A stretch of 38,283 nt of DNA from Sphingomonadaceae bacterium. Lineage in GTDB: Bacteria; Pseudomonadota; Alphaproteobacteria; Sphingomonadales; Sphingomonadaceae. The stretch is taken from positions 1 to 38,283 of the forward strand of contig CANJCQ010000040.1 in assembly GCA_947473355.1 (NCBI GenBank), written 5' to 3'. Position numbers and translations under genes: made by a program. The notes under the pieces were generated by a model that saw nothing but the letters and a program-made list of their open reading frames with translations, ran no database searches and was not told where the DNA came from. Of the stretch, positions 1-7,717 are shown piece by piece. Numbering within the stretch: position 1 is the first letter of the stretch; every line of letters starts with the position of its first letter.

Positions 1-69
1 CAGCGGGTCAGACTTCGCGTCCAGCCCCTCATACCGGCGTTGCAAATCGAAAAATCCCGGCTCGCCCAT
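1..69 (-). CDS. IS5-family-like transposase, N-terminal fragment (cut by window edge)
   Basis: The first 23 codons of a minus-strand gene are present, starting at the ATG complementary to 67-69 and running off the left edge. The visible residues begin MGEPGFFDLQRRYEGLDAKS. This resembles the conserved amino terminus (xPGFFDLxxRYxxL...DPL) of one group of IS5-type DDE transposases common in Alphaproteobacteria. The catalytic domain lies outside the window, so integrity cannot be judged. The insertion-sequence end should lie somewhere in the non-coding stretch to the right, but I could not define a terminal inverted repeat from one end alone. The family assignment rests on recall of this short motif. 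Confidence 0.7.
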   Translation of the reverse strand, partial: MGEPGFFDLQRRYEGLDAKSDPL

Positions 70-360
70 CGCAAAAATCCCTCGGCGGTTCAGCATCCTT
101 GAATCGGATTTTGACCGCGCTGGAAAGGGGGAATTGTTCGAGGTGCCCATAATTCAAACCTTTCATAACTGCATGGTCGGCCAATCCAGCCATGCAGGGG
201 ACCCTGTACCGAGCGCTTGTCTAGCATGATTCGTTGCCACTGCGAGACGAATAATCTCCCGACGATTGATCTTGCTGCGATTAACTTTGCCTTTATTGCC
301 GGGACATGGTGGGATGCCTTTCCTCCACATCGGCAACACAGGGCGGTACGTGAAGGCTAC
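70..360. other. Non-coding stretch containing the IS end and the upstream region of the DUF937-like gene
   Basis: About 290 bases lie between the transposase start and the first convincing start codon at 361. The open frame of the next gene extends upstream to a TTG at 217, but that extension (positions 217-360) lacks a good ribosome-binding site and has no recognisable domain. The left insertion sequence must end somewhere here. No RNA gene or clear promoter was recognised. Confidence 0.45.
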
Positions 361-825
361 ATGACCATTCTGGCAACTCTCAGGCAGAGCGGCGGGATCA
401 ACGCACTGGCCCGACAGATGGGCCAGCCGCCTGCGATGATCATGGCCGCAGCCAATGCCCTGTTACCCGACTTGGTGGAGCGATTCAGACAATGCAGCGG
501 CGGCATGCCGGGGCTTTTGCGGGTGATCGAGGAAGCCGGCGGGGCTGGCATGGCGCAGGCGATTATGACGGACGACAAGGTTGATGTGCAGCCAGGCATG
601 CTGTTGCTCGCCAGGATTGGGAATGCCGGTTCGATCCTGGTCGACAGTCTGCCCGAAGCCAGGCTCACTCCGGACCTTGAGGCGCGACTGACGACCTTGC
701 TGGCCATGCTGCTGGGCGGATATCTATCTGCCCGCTCGTCCAGTGGCGCCATGAGCGAAGCGGAACTCAGCGCGTTGCTTGATGCCCGCAAGTCGTTCTA
801 TGGGGCGGGCGATGAAGCGGTCTGA
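361..825 (+). CDS. DUF937-like protein of unknown function
   Basis: A 154-residue protein. The ATG at 361 is chosen over an upstream TTG (217) or ATG (226) because an AAGG motif sits about 6 bases before it, and because the family-like sequence starts there. Residues 1-60 (an SGGINALARQMG stretch followed by an alanine-rich helix and a LLPDL motif) resemble the repeated helical unit of DUF937/YidB-like proteins: GGxxxLAxQxG, then AxxALLPxLxxxF. No signal peptide or membrane segment is visible, so it is probably cytoplasmic. The carboxy-terminal part is helical and alanine/leucine rich. The next gene follows after 9 bases and may be co-transcribed. No function is known to me; the family call is tentative. 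Confidence 0.6.
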   Translation: MTILATLRQSGGINALARQMGQPPAMIMAAANALLPDLVERFRQCSGGMPGLLRVIEEAGGAGMAQAIMTDDKVDVQPGMLLLARIGNAGSILVDSLPEARLTPDLEARLTTLLAMLLGGYLSARSSSGAMSEAELSALLDARKSFYGAGDEAV

Positions 826-834
826 AAGCCTGCC

Positions 835-1032
835 ATGGCAACCATAATCTCGATCATGATGCTTGCCGCCTTCGCGCTGGTGGCTGGCGCGGTCAGCCTG
901 TGGCGGCGCCGCGCACCGCGCAAGCAGATCGCGCTGATGCTGGTTGCGGCGCTGGTCATCGTCGGCAATGTCGTGCTGTGGACCATGCCGATGGGTGACA
1001 ATGCGCTGCCGATCCAGCAGGCGCCGCGCTGA
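835..1032 (+). CDS. Small inner-membrane protein, two predicted transmembrane segments
   Basis: A 65-residue protein starting at an ATG 9 bases after the preceding stop, with a GAAAG-type ribosome-binding site overlapping the end of the upstream gene. Residues 3-22 form one hydrophobic segment. A short basic loop follows (WRRRAPRKQ). Residues 33-50 form a second hydrophobic segment. The basic loop between the helices suggests both termini face the periplasm. It has no recognised domain. It is convergent with the alpha/beta hydrolase, the two stop codons being adjacent (1032 and 1033). Confidence 0.6.
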   Translation: MATIISIMMLAAFALVAGAVSLWRRRAPRKQIALMLVAALVIVGNVVLWTMPMGDNALPIQQAPR

Positions 1033-1689
1033 CTATTTGATGGGGCAATCCGGCGACAGGCGCATGTCGAGATAGTTGTCGACTGAATGCATCATGTCGT
1101 CGAGCTCGTGCTCGTAGAAATGGTTGGCGCGCGCGATTTCGTCGTGATGGATGGTGATGTGGCGCTGGGTGCGCAGCTTGTCGACCAGCTTCTGCACCGC
1201 GCCGGGCGTTACCACGGTATCGGCTATGCCTTGCACGATGATCCCCGAGGCCGGGCACGGGGCCAGGAAGCTGAAATCATACATGTTGGCCGGCGGCGAG
1301 ATCGAGATGAAGCCGCGGATTTCCGGGCGCCGCATCAGCAATTGCATACCAATCAGCGCGCCGAAACTGTAGCCACCGATCCAGGTGGTCGAGGCTTCGG
1401 GATGGATTGACTGCACCCAGTCGAGCGCCGCTGCGGCATCGGAAAGCTCGCCAATGCCATTGTCAAAGCTGCCCTGGCTGCGCCCGACGCCGCGGAAATT
1501 GAAGCGCAACGTGGCAAAGCCGCGTGCAACGAAGGTCTTGTACATCGCCTGGGTGATACGGTCGTTCATCGTGCCGCCAGCCTGCGGATGCGGGTGGAGG
1601 ATCATCGCAACCGGCGCGCGTGGGCGGGGGCCGGGCTGGAAACGACCTTCGAGACGGCCTTCGGGGCCGGGAAAGATGACTGACGGCAT
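1033..1689 (-). CDS. Alpha/beta hydrolase (serine hydrolase)
   Basis: A 218-residue cytoplasmic hydrolase of the compact bacterial alpha/beta type (dienelactone hydrolase/KANL3-like, COG2945 style). An HPHPQAGG motif near residues 32-39 supplies the oxyanion region, and a FNFRGVGRSQG strand-turn is at residues 64-73. The nucleophile elbow GYSFG places the catalytic serine at about residue 108. The likely acid is Asp157 in GIADTVV and the likely histidine is His190 in ANHFYEH, so the triad is complete. There is no signal peptide. The substrate is unknown; esters or thioesters are possible. The gene diverges from the cysteine desulfurase across a 130-base intergenic region that should hold both promoters. 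Confidence 0.85.
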   Translation of the reverse strand: MPSVIFPGPEGRLEGRFQPGPRPRAPVAMILHPHPQAGGTMNDRITQAMYKTFVARGFATLRFNFRGVGRSQGSFDNGIGELSDAAAALDWVQSIHPEASTTWIGGYSFGALIGMQLLMRRPEIRGFISISPPANMYDFSFLAPCPASGIIVQGIADTVVTPGAVQKLVDKLRTQRHITIHHDEIARANHFYEHELDDMMHSVDNYLDMRLSPDCPIK

Positions 1690-1819
1690 GGTTTGGTCTA
1701 CCTGCGAATAAATTAGCGCCGTACGGGCCGCCGGAAGAGGGTGGCCATTCCGCTTGGGGCTGTGAATGGAAACGTAGCGCTATATAGAAACGATCCTCTC
1801 GAAAGCAACATTTTCAGCC

Positions 1820-2923
1820 ATGCCCTCCGATCTGATCTATCTCGACAACCAGGCGACCACCCCGCTCGCACCCGAAGCGCGTGAGGCAATGCTGGACTGG
1901 CTGTCCGGCCCGGAGTCGCCGGGCTTCGCCAACCCGCACTCGATGCACAAGCCCGGCCGGGCAGCCGCCGCAGCGGTTGAAGTCGCACGTGAACAGGTCG
2001 CCAGCCTCCTGCCCAAGGGCGGTCGGGTAATCTTCACCAGCGGCGCCACCGAGGCGATCAACCAGGCCATACTCGCCGTGCCGCGGCCTGAAGGGTTGGC
2101 GGGCATCGCCTATTCGGCCATCGAACATTCCGCCGTAGTCAACGCTGCAGTGGCCAGCGGCGATCCCTTGCAGGAATTGCCGGTCGGCACGGCTGGACTC
2201 GTCGATCCCCTTGTGGAATTCGCGGACGGCATCGGCCTTGTCGCGGTGATGCAGGTCAACAATGAGATCGGCACGATGCAGCCTGTGGCGCGCCTTGCGG
2301 AGCGCGCGCATGAGGCAGGTGCTCTGTTCCTGTGCGATGCCGTGCAGGGCGCAGGCAAGCTTTTCCCACCCGAAGGCGCAGACTTGATCGCGGTGACTGC
2401 CCACAAGCTGTATGGCCCCAAGGGCATTGGCGCGCTGTGGGTGCGAGACGGTGTGAAAGTTGGGCCCCTGATGCACGGTGGCGGGCAGGAAGGCGGCCTG
2501 CGCTCGGGCACGCTTTCGCCAGCGCTGTGCGCCGGATTCGGCGCGGCGGCGGCGCTGGCGGCCTCGCGCATGGACGCCGATTTCCAGCACCTGTCTGGCC
2601 TTGCCGCACTAGCCCGCCATATCCTGTCGCGCTGGGCCCTTAACGGCAGCGAGACCGCGCGCTGGCCCGGCAATCTCAATTTGCGCCTCGACGGCCTGAA
2701 TTTCCCCCGCCTGATGAGCGACTGCCGCCATATCGCCTTCTCTGCCGGCAGCGCCTGCGGCAGCGGCACTGGCAAGCCGAGCCGGGTGCTCAGCGCGATC
2801 GGGCTTGAACCGCAACAGTCCCGCAACGCGATTCGCTTGGGATTTGGCCGCTATACGACTAGGGAAGAAGTCGAACGCGCATGCCGCACGATCGAGGCAG
2901 CGGCGCTGGCGCAGGGAGCATGA
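1820..2923 (+). CDS. Cysteine desulfurase family protein (NifS/IscS-like, class V aminotransferase)
   Basis: A 367-residue pyridoxal-phosphate enzyme of the COG1104 cysteine desulfurase family, expected to remove sulfur from cysteine for Fe-S clusters or thiolation. The amino terminus carries the classic IYLDNQATTP motif. His103 (EHSAV) and Asp173 (CDAVQ) match cofactor-contacting residues, Lys196 in TAHKLYGPKG is the Schiff-base lysine, and Cys313 in the SAGSACGSG loop is the persulfide cysteine. All catalytic residues are therefore present. The stop overlaps the ferredoxin start (ATGA), so the two are translationally coupled. No iscU, iscA or regulator gene is nearby, which suggests a dedicated role rather than a full isc operon. 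Confidence 0.9.
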   Translation: MPSDLIYLDNQATTPLAPEAREAMLDWLSGPESPGFANPHSMHKPGRAAAAAVEVAREQVASLLPKGGRVIFTSGATEAINQAILAVPRPEGLAGIAYSAIEHSAVVNAAVASGDPLQELPVGTAGLVDPLVEFADGIGLVAVMQVNNEIGTMQPVARLAERAHEAGALFLCDAVQGAGKLFPPEGADLIAVTAHKLYGPKGIGALWVRDGVKVGPLMHGGGQEGGLRSGTLSPALCAGFGAAAALAASRMDADFQHLSGLAALARHILSRWALNGSETARWPGNLNLRLDGLNFPRLMSDCRHIAFSAGSACGSGTGKPSRVLSAIGLEPQQSRNAIRLGFGRYTTREEVERACRTIEAAALAQGA

Positions 2924-3258
2924 ATTTGGTCAGGGTAAGTTTTGTTACTGCCGAAGGGGCCCGCGTCGAGGCCCAGGGCGCTGATGGGGCGAGCCTGCTG
3001 TCGGTTGCGCAGGCTGCGGGAATGCCGCTGGAGGGCACCTGCGAGGGGCAAATGGCCTGCTCCACCTGCCATGTGATCGTTGCGGCCGAATGGTTCGACA
3101 AATTGCCCAGCGCCCACGCCGACGAGGAAGACATGCTGGACCTGGCCGCAGGTGTTGCCCGCACCAGCCGGTTGTCTTGCCAGATTTTGCTCAGCGAGGT
3201 GCTGGACGGGATCGAAGTGCGGATCCCGGGGGAAGCGCGCGATATGCAGCGGCGGTAG
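2920..3258 (+). CDS. 2Fe-2S ferredoxin, adrenodoxin type
   Basis: A 112-residue electron-transfer protein. The start at 2920 (ATGA overlap with the desulfurase stop) is preferred to the upstream ATG at 2881 because it gives the usual ferredoxin amino terminus (MNLVRVSFVT). The cluster ligands follow the vertebrate/adrenodoxin pattern C-x5-C-x2-C...C at residues 41, 47, 50 and 87 (CEGQMACSTC, then LSCQ). The carboxy terminus is short and ends in arginines. Being coupled to the cysteine desulfurase, it may supply electrons to the same Fe-S or thiolation pathway, or simply depend on it for its own cluster. Partner reductases or P450s are not encoded in the window. Confidence 0.9.
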   Translation: MNLVRVSFVTAEGARVEAQGADGASLLSVAQAAGMPLEGTCEGQMACSTCHVIVAAEWFDKLPSAHADEEDMLDLAAGVARTSRLSCQILLSEVLDGIEVRIPGEARDMQRR

Positions 3259-3268
3259 GTTGGGATCC

Positions 3269-3297
3269 TTGCACATCTGATTATTTCTGATTATTAT
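3269..3297 (+). promoter_or_regulatory. Candidate promoter and operator of the toxin-antitoxin pair
   Basis: The decamer TCTGATTATT occurs twice in exact tandem at 3276-3285 and 3286-3295. A weak -35 (TTGCAC, 3269-3274) and a good -10 (TATTAT, 3292-3297) are separated by exactly 17 bases, so the repeats fill the spacer. Ribbon-helix-helix antitoxins usually bind short repeated sites over their own promoter, so this is a natural autoregulatory operator. The repeat is seen directly; its role is inferred. Confidence 0.55.
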
Positions 3298-3319
3298 GAA
3301 GTCAGCAGGAGTCAGAGCT

Positions 3320-3586
3320 ATGACGACCCAGACAGTAACTGCCCACATTCCCAAAGATCTTGTGTCGAAAGTCGATGCAATGGCGGCGCAGCTGGATCGC
3401 CCGCGCGGCTGGGCGGTGAAGCAGGCGCTGATGGATTGGGTCGCGCTGGAGGAAGCACGCCAGCAGATGCTCCAGGAGGCGTTTGAAGATGTGGAAGCTG
3501 GGCGGTTGATCCCCCATGCCGAGGCCAGCCTGTGGCTGCAAAGCCTTGGCACCGACAATCCGCTGCCCCGGCCGGAGCCAGGCTGA
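3320..3586 (+). CDS. Ribbon-helix-helix (CopG-type) antitoxin
   Basis: An 88-residue protein. The ATG at 3320 has an AGGAG ribosome-binding site 8 bases upstream (3307-3311), which favours it over an in-frame ATG at 3296. Residues 1-45 fit a ribbon-helix-helix DNA-binding domain: beta strand TVTAHIP, then a helix from KDLVSKVDAMAAQL, a turn at DRPRG, and a second helix. The remaining half is acidic and probably wraps around the toxin. The partner toxin starts 2 bases after the stop. As with related antitoxins, it should neutralise the toxin and repress the operon through the repeats upstream. Confidence 0.8.
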   Translation: MTTQTVTAHIPKDLVSKVDAMAAQLDRPRGWAVKQALMDWVALEEARQQMLQEAFEDVEAGRLIPHAEASLWLQSLGTDNPLPRPEPG

Positions 3587-3588
3587 TC

Positions 3589-3867
3589 GTGCAGGCTCAA
3601 TGGACGGCGAAAGCTTTGATCGACACTGAACGGCTTTACTTCTTTCTTGCCCAATATGATCGCGATGCCGCGCTCAATCTCGTCGCCCACCTTGATGCTG
3701 CACCGGCCAAACTTGTCGCCCATCCCCGCCTCGGCGAGCGCGTGGAAGGCTATGTTGCCAAAGAAGTCCGCAAACTTTCGATTGGCCGTTATGTGATGCA
3801 TTATGAAATCATCGGCGACCAAATCCTGATCCTGCGCCTTTGGCACGCGCGGGAAGAGCGGCGGTAG
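3589..3867 (+). CDS. ParE/RelE-superfamily toxin
   Basis: A 92-residue protein. The GTG at 3589, two bases after the antitoxin stop, gives the normal family length; an upstream in-frame ATG (3532) would lie inside the antitoxin gene. The layout is typical for ParE-type toxins: an amino-terminal helical hairpin (TAKALIDTERLYFFLAQYD) and a second helix. A beta sheet with a LSIGRYVMHYEI strand follows, ending in ILRLWHAREERR. The conserved terminal H-x-R-E/x-R pattern is present. ParE members poison DNA gyrase while RelE members cleave mRNA; sequence alone does not settle which applies. The next gene encodes a type II topoisomerase subunit, but it is most likely an independent housekeeping gene. 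Confidence 0.8.
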   Translation: MQAQWTAKALIDTERLYFFLAQYDRDAALNLVAHLDAAPAKLVAHPRLGERVEGYVAKEVRKLSIGRYVMHYEIIGDQILILRLWHAREERR

Positions 3868-4014
3868 AGTGACCTTGGCAAAGTCGGGACCAGTATGGGG
3901 TTGCAGACTGTGGAAATGCCTTGATACGTGGCCTGCCATCTTTCGTTCTTGCCTGCGCAAAACCCTGCTCCCAGCATGGAAACACTGCATGCCCCCTGCT
4001 AGGGCCACCCCAGC

Positions 4015-6300
4015 ATGCCCACCGACACAACCGAACCCGATCCCTTCGACGCCATCGTCGATGCCCCCTTCGACAGCGCCCTGTCCGAGCGCTACCTCGT
4101 CTATGCTCTCTCCACCATCACCGCGCGAAGCCTCCCCGACCTGCGCGATGGGCTGAAACCTGTCCACCGCCGCCTGCTGTGGGCGATGCGGCTGCTCAAG
4201 CTTAATCCGACCGATGCCTTCAAGAAAAGCGCGCGCGTTGTCGGCGATGTTATCGGCAAGTATCATCCGCATGGCGACCAGTCGGTCTATGATGCCATGG
4301 TCCGCCTCGCGCAGGATTTCAGCCTCCGCTATCCACTGGTCGAAGGCCAGGGCAATTTCGGCAATATCGATGGCGATAATGCCGCCGCCTATCGCTACAC
4401 CGAAGCTCGCCTGACCCGCACCGCGATTGCCCTGATGGCCGGGCTCGATGAAGGCACGGTCACCTATCACCCGACCTACAACGGTGAGGATGAAGAGCCG
4501 GAAATCTTCCCCGGCCTGTTCCCCAATCTGCTCGCCAATGGCGCTATGGGCATTGCCGTCGGCATGGCGACGAGCATCCCCAGCCACAATGTCGCCGAAA
4601 TCATCGATGCGACGCTGCTGCTGATCGACAACCCCCACGCCGAACATGCCGAACTGATGCAGGTGTTCAAGGGGCCGGACCTCGCCACCGGCGGTGTCAT
4701 TGTTGACAGCCCCGCCGCAATCTCTGCCGCTTACGAGAGCGGCAAAGGCGCCTTCCGCGTCCGCTCGCGATTTTTTGCTGCCGAAGCCAAGGACGAGGCC
4801 GACCGCGAAGCCGGCATCGAACGGCTCGGCAATGGCATGTGGCAGCTGGTGGTCAGCGAAATTCCCTACATGGTGCAAAAGGGCAAGCTGATCGAGCAGA
4901 TCGCCAATCTGATCGGCGACAAGAAGCTGCCGATCCTCGAAGACATCCGCGACGAAAGCGACGAGCAGATCCGCCTCGTCTTCGTGCCCAAGAACCGCAA
5001 TGTCGATCCCGATCTGCTCAAGGAATCGCTTTACCGTCTGAGCGAACTCGAAAGCCGCTTCAGCCTCAATCTCAACGTGCTCGACGAGAACCGCACTCCG
5101 GGGGTGCTGTCGCTCAAGCTGCTGCTGCAGGAATGGACCAGGAGCCAGATCGATATCCTGCTGCGCCGCAGCCAGCACCGGCTGGACAAGATCGCGGCGC
5201 GGCTGGAGCTGGTCGATGGCTATATCATCGCCTACCTCAATCTCGACCGCATCATCGAGATCATCCGCACCGAGGATGAGCCAAAGCCCGTGATGATGGC
5301 CGAATTCGGCCTCACCGATCGCCAGGCCGAAGCGATACTCAACATGCGACTGCGCAGCTTGCGCAAGCTCGAGGAAATGGAGCTGCGCACCGAGCACGCC
5401 GCGCTGCTGGCCGAGAAGGACGAGCTCGAAAAGCTGCTCGAAAGTCCGGCCCGCCAGCGCACCCGCCTCAAGCGCGACCTCAACAACCTGCGCAAGGACT
5501 ATGCCGAGGACACGGTGCTGGGCCGCCGCCGCACCACGCTCGCCGAAGCCGCTGCTACGCGCGAATTCAACATGGACGCGATGATCGAGAAGGCGCCGGT
5601 GACGGTCATTCTCTCCGCGCGCGGCTGGATCAAGGGTGCCAGCGGACATGTTGCGCTGGATGGCGATTTCAAGTTCAAGGAAGGCGACGGCCCAGCCTAT
5701 GCCTTCCACGCCCAGACCACCGACAAACTGCTGATCGCCTGCGACAACGGCCGGTTTTACACCCTCGGCGCCGACAAGCTGCCCGGCGCAAGAGGCTTCG
5801 GCGAACCGATCCGCACCATGCTCGATATTGATGCGGAGGCGCAGATCGTCTCGCTGCTGGTCTATAAGCCGAAGGCGCAATTGTTGCTGGCCAGCAACAT
5901 CGGCCGCGGCTTTGCGGCTGAGGCGGACGAATTGCTGGCGGAAACCCGCAAGGGCAGGGGGGTGATGAACACCAAGCCCGGCGTGAAGCTCGCCGTCGTG
6001 CGCGAAATCCCGCCCGAACACGATCACATCGCGGTGGTCGGCGACAACCGCAAGCTGGTGATTTTCAGCCTTGAGGAACTGCCGGTGCTGGCCAAGGGCC
6101 AGGGCGTGACCCTGCAACGCTACCGCGACGGCGGGCTGGCAGATGCGGTGACGCTGAAGCTGGAAGAAGGGCTCAGCTGGGCGATGGGCGGCGATTCGGG
6201 CCGGACGCGGACGGAGAAGGACGTGGGGCTCTGGAAGGTCGCGCGCGGAGCGGCGGGGAGGTTGCCGCCGACTGGGTTTCCGCGGGATAACAAGTTCTGA
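4015..6300 (+). CDS. parC: DNA topoisomerase IV subunit A
   Basis: A 761-residue type IIA topoisomerase subunit, close to the length of E. coli ParC (752). With ParE it decatenates daughter chromosomes. The winged-helix region near residues 28-130 contains [17 protein letters not shown] and [12 protein letters not shown]. The catalytic tyrosine is about residue 128 in [11 protein letters not shown]. The central coiled coil (roughly residues 375-500) contains [14 protein letters not shown]. The carboxy-terminal domain is a degenerate beta-pinwheel, which separates it from GyrA. Residue 89, matching the serine at the quinolone-resistance position (ParC Ser80 of E. coli), is glutamine, and residue 93 is aspartate. 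The ribosome-binding site is weak. About 150 bases without a gene separate it from the toxin. Confidence 0.93.
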   Translation: MPTDTTEPDPFDAIVDAPFDSALSERYLVYALSTITARSLPDLRDGLKPVHRRLLWAMRLLKLNPTDAFKKSARVVGDVIGKYHPHGDQSVYDAMVRLAQDFSLRYPLVEGQGNFGNIDGDNAAAYRYTEARLTRTAIALMAGLDEGTVTYHPTYNGEDEEPEIFPGLFPNLLANGAMGIAVGMATSIPSHNVAEIIDATLLLIDNPHAEHAELMQVFKGPDLATGGVIVDSPAAISAAYESGKGAFRVRSRFFAAEAKDEADREAGIERLGNGMWQLVVSEIPYMVQKGKLIEQIANLIGDKKLPILEDIRDESDEQIRLVFVPKNRNVDPDLLKESLYRLSELESRFSLNLNVLDENRTPGVLSLKLLLQEWTRSQIDILLRRSQHRLDKIAARLELVDGYIIAYLNLDRIIEIIRTEDEPKPVMMAEFGLTDRQAEAILNMRLRSLRKLEEMELRTEHAALLAEKDELEKLLESPARQRTRLKRDLNNLRKDYAEDTVLGRRRTTLAEAAATREFNMDAMIEKAPVTVILSARGWIKGASGHVALDGDFKFKEGDGPAYAFHAQTTDKLLIACDNGRFYTLGADKLPGARGFGEPIRTMLDIDAEAQIVSLLVYKPKAQLLLASNIGRGFAAEADELLAETRKGRGVMNTKPGVKLAVVREIPPEHDHIAVVGDNRKLVIFSLEELPVLAKGQGVTLQRYRDGGLADAVTLKLEEGLSWAMGGDSGRTRTEKDVGLWKVARGAAGRLPPTGFPRDNKF

Positions 6301-6438
6301 ACACGCCCAGCGATGTGATTACCGCCATCTGAGCCGAATTGCGCCAGCCCATTCCGCGCCATTTCCGGACCAGTCGACGCGGCCAGTCAGATAGTATAGC
6401 CAGCATATCGTGGGATAATCTTGGCGCAGGAAGCGGTC

Positions 6439-7251
6439 GTGAAACAGGAAGCCTTCTGGATAGCCGCGATTTTCCTTGGCTTTGCCTTGCTGGAAATGCT
6501 GCGCGGCAGTTTTTTCCGCAAGTCTGGCCAGACGCGCGTGGACGCACTTGTCGAATTGATCGGATCGCCGGTGCTGCTGCTGATCACCCAGCCGCTCATC
6601 CTGATTGTATCCTACACGATCATGGCGCGGCTGTTTCCCGATGCGGCCGGAACCTGGGCCTCGCTGCCGATCATGGCGCAGATCGCGCTGCTGCTCGTGT
6701 TCGATGACATGATGCAATATTGGTGGCACCGCACCTCGCACAGCGTGCCCTGGCTCTATAACCTGCACCGTGCCCACCACAGCGGCGAATACATGTCGGT
6801 GCGGATCGTGTTCCGGAACAACATCTTTTACTATCTGACCATGCCGAGCCTGTGGTTTTCCGGGGCTCTGATCTATCTCGGGCTGGGCGCGGTCTATGTG
6901 CCCTATGTCGTGTTCAAGCAGCTGGTTATCATTGCCTCGCATTCGGATGTGCCGTGGGATCGGCCGCTTTACAGGATTGGCTGGCTATCCCCGGTCATGT
7001 GGGTGGTGGAACGCGTCATCTCGACCCCGTCCACTCACAGCGCGCATCATGGCAAGCACAAGGCCGATGGCATTACCAACTACAAGGGCAATTTCGGGAA
7101 TCTGCTGTTCTTTTGGGATGTCTTGTTTGGGACCGCAAAAATCACGCGCAGGTATCCCCAGGAGATTGGCATCGAGAACTTGCCGCCGATTGGCGCAGCC
7201 GAACAGCTTGCCTGGCCGATATTCAGGTCGAAAGGCACTCAGGTCAACTGA
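6439..7251 (+). CDS. Sterol desaturase / fatty acid hydroxylase superfamily membrane protein
   Basis: A 270-residue integral membrane di-iron oxygenase. The GTG at 6439 is chosen because AGGAAG lies 5 bases before it; an in-frame TTG at 6421 would add six residues. The histidine clusters of the superfamily are complete: HRTSH (H-x3-H), HRAHH (H-x2-HH) and HSAHH (H-x2-HH) in the carboxy-terminal half, together with an isolated His before PWDRP. Hydrophobic segments lie near residues 5-20, 43-65, 80-95 and 130-165. Members hydroxylate or desaturate sterols, carotenoids, fatty acids or alkylglycerols; the substrate here is not evident. It stands alone between parC and the peptide cassette. Confidence 0.88.
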   Translation: MKQEAFWIAAIFLGFALLEMLRGSFFRKSGQTRVDALVELIGSPVLLLITQPLILIVSYTIMARLFPDAAGTWASLPIMAQIALLLVFDDMMQYWWHRTSHSVPWLYNLHRAHHSGEYMSVRIVFRNNIFYYLTMPSLWFSGALIYLGLGAVYVPYVVFKQLVIIASHSDVPWDRPLYRIGWLSPVMWVVERVISTPSTHSAHHGKHKADGITNYKGNFGNLLFFWDVLFGTAKITRRYPQEIGIENLPPIGAAEQLAWPIFRSKGTQVN

Positions 7252-7254
7252 GAC

Positions 7255-7284
7255 GGGGTACAGGCAGGCGGCGCCTGGTACCCC
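7255..7284 (+). terminator. Strong GC-rich hairpin after the desaturase gene
   Basis: The arms GGGGTACAGGC and GCCTGGTACCCC are complementary apart from one bulged G, with a 7-base loop, and lie directly after the stop codon. There is no clean T-run, only a pyrimidine-rich tail (ttcttcc), so it may be a terminator or a transcript-stabilising stem. Confidence 0.4.
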
Positions 7285-7500
7285 GACAGTTCTTCCTGGC
7301 AAGTCACCCGAACCCCTTCCCTGAAGAGGAGTGGCCTCAGCTGCGTTCAATCGTCAGCACTCGGATCGGCAGTGCAAATCCAGCAGCGACGCGGGTTTTC
7401 ATCAGGCAGGAACGTCCGGATCTGCCCAGAACCTGCTGCTGCCCCTTCCGATTACAACCTTTTAATTTCTAATCCGCCCCCCCTTGGGCAGTCTTGCTCC

Positions 7501-7516
7501 CGGGGCGCCGTGCCCC
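7501..7516 (+). promoter_or_regulatory. Leader hairpin just upstream of the small peptide gene
   Basis: CGGGGC-gccgt-GCCCCG forms a perfect 6-bp stem with a 5-base loop. It ends 8 bases before the GGGGAA ribosome-binding site (7525-7530) of the 50-codon gene. It could stabilise the message or modulate initiation. The roughly 250 bases upstream of it contain no gene that I recognise. Confidence 0.35.
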
Positions 7517-7535
7517 GAATCCTTGGGGAAATCTC

Positions 7536-7688
7536 ATGAACCTGCCCAAAATCGATCTCTCGTCGCTGCCCGATCTCGAAACCCTGACCGGCCTGTTCGG
7601 CAGCCTGCTGCACACCAGCCGTATCGTCGAATCCGATGATTCGATCGTGACGCTGATGTCCTATGTTTATGAAACTACGATTCACTGA
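7536..7688 (+). CDS. Small 50-residue peptide, possible precursor or partner peptide
   Basis: A 50-codon gene with a convincing ribosome-binding site (GGGGAA, 5 bases before ATG 7536). The peptide begins MNLPKIDLSSLPDLETLTG, continues through a leucine-rich helix-like stretch (LFGSLLH) and ends with a hydroxy/aromatic-rich tail (SYVYETTIH). It has no cysteine, no signal peptide and a net negative charge. It is followed after 29 bases by two genes whose products I do not recognise as a named family. Small acidic leader-like peptides next to cupin-like proteins can be substrates of modifying enzymes, but that is only inference. It may equally be a small protein-interaction partner. Confidence 0.5.
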   Translation: MNLPKIDLSSLPDLETLTGLFGSLLHTSRIVESDDSIVTLMSYVYETTIH

Positions 7689-7717
7689 TCCGGCAATGAT
7701 CTCGGGACACATGCATT

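Noticed and set aside
217..360. Amino-terminal extension of the DUF937-like gene from a TTG at 217
   Set aside because: No good ribosome-binding site, no family similarity, and a better-placed ATG at 361 with AAGG upstream.
2851..6117. A very long open frame (1088 codons) on the minus strand opposite parC and its upstream genes
   Set aside because: It is antisense to genes with clear motifs (ferredoxin, antitoxin/toxin, parC) and has histidine/glutamine-rich low-quality composition typical of the shadow frame in GC-rich DNA.
7252..7535. Possible additional gene between the desaturase and the peptide gene
   Set aside because: Open frames here lack a start with a ribosome-binding site and run across the hairpins; only the hairpin elements are supported.
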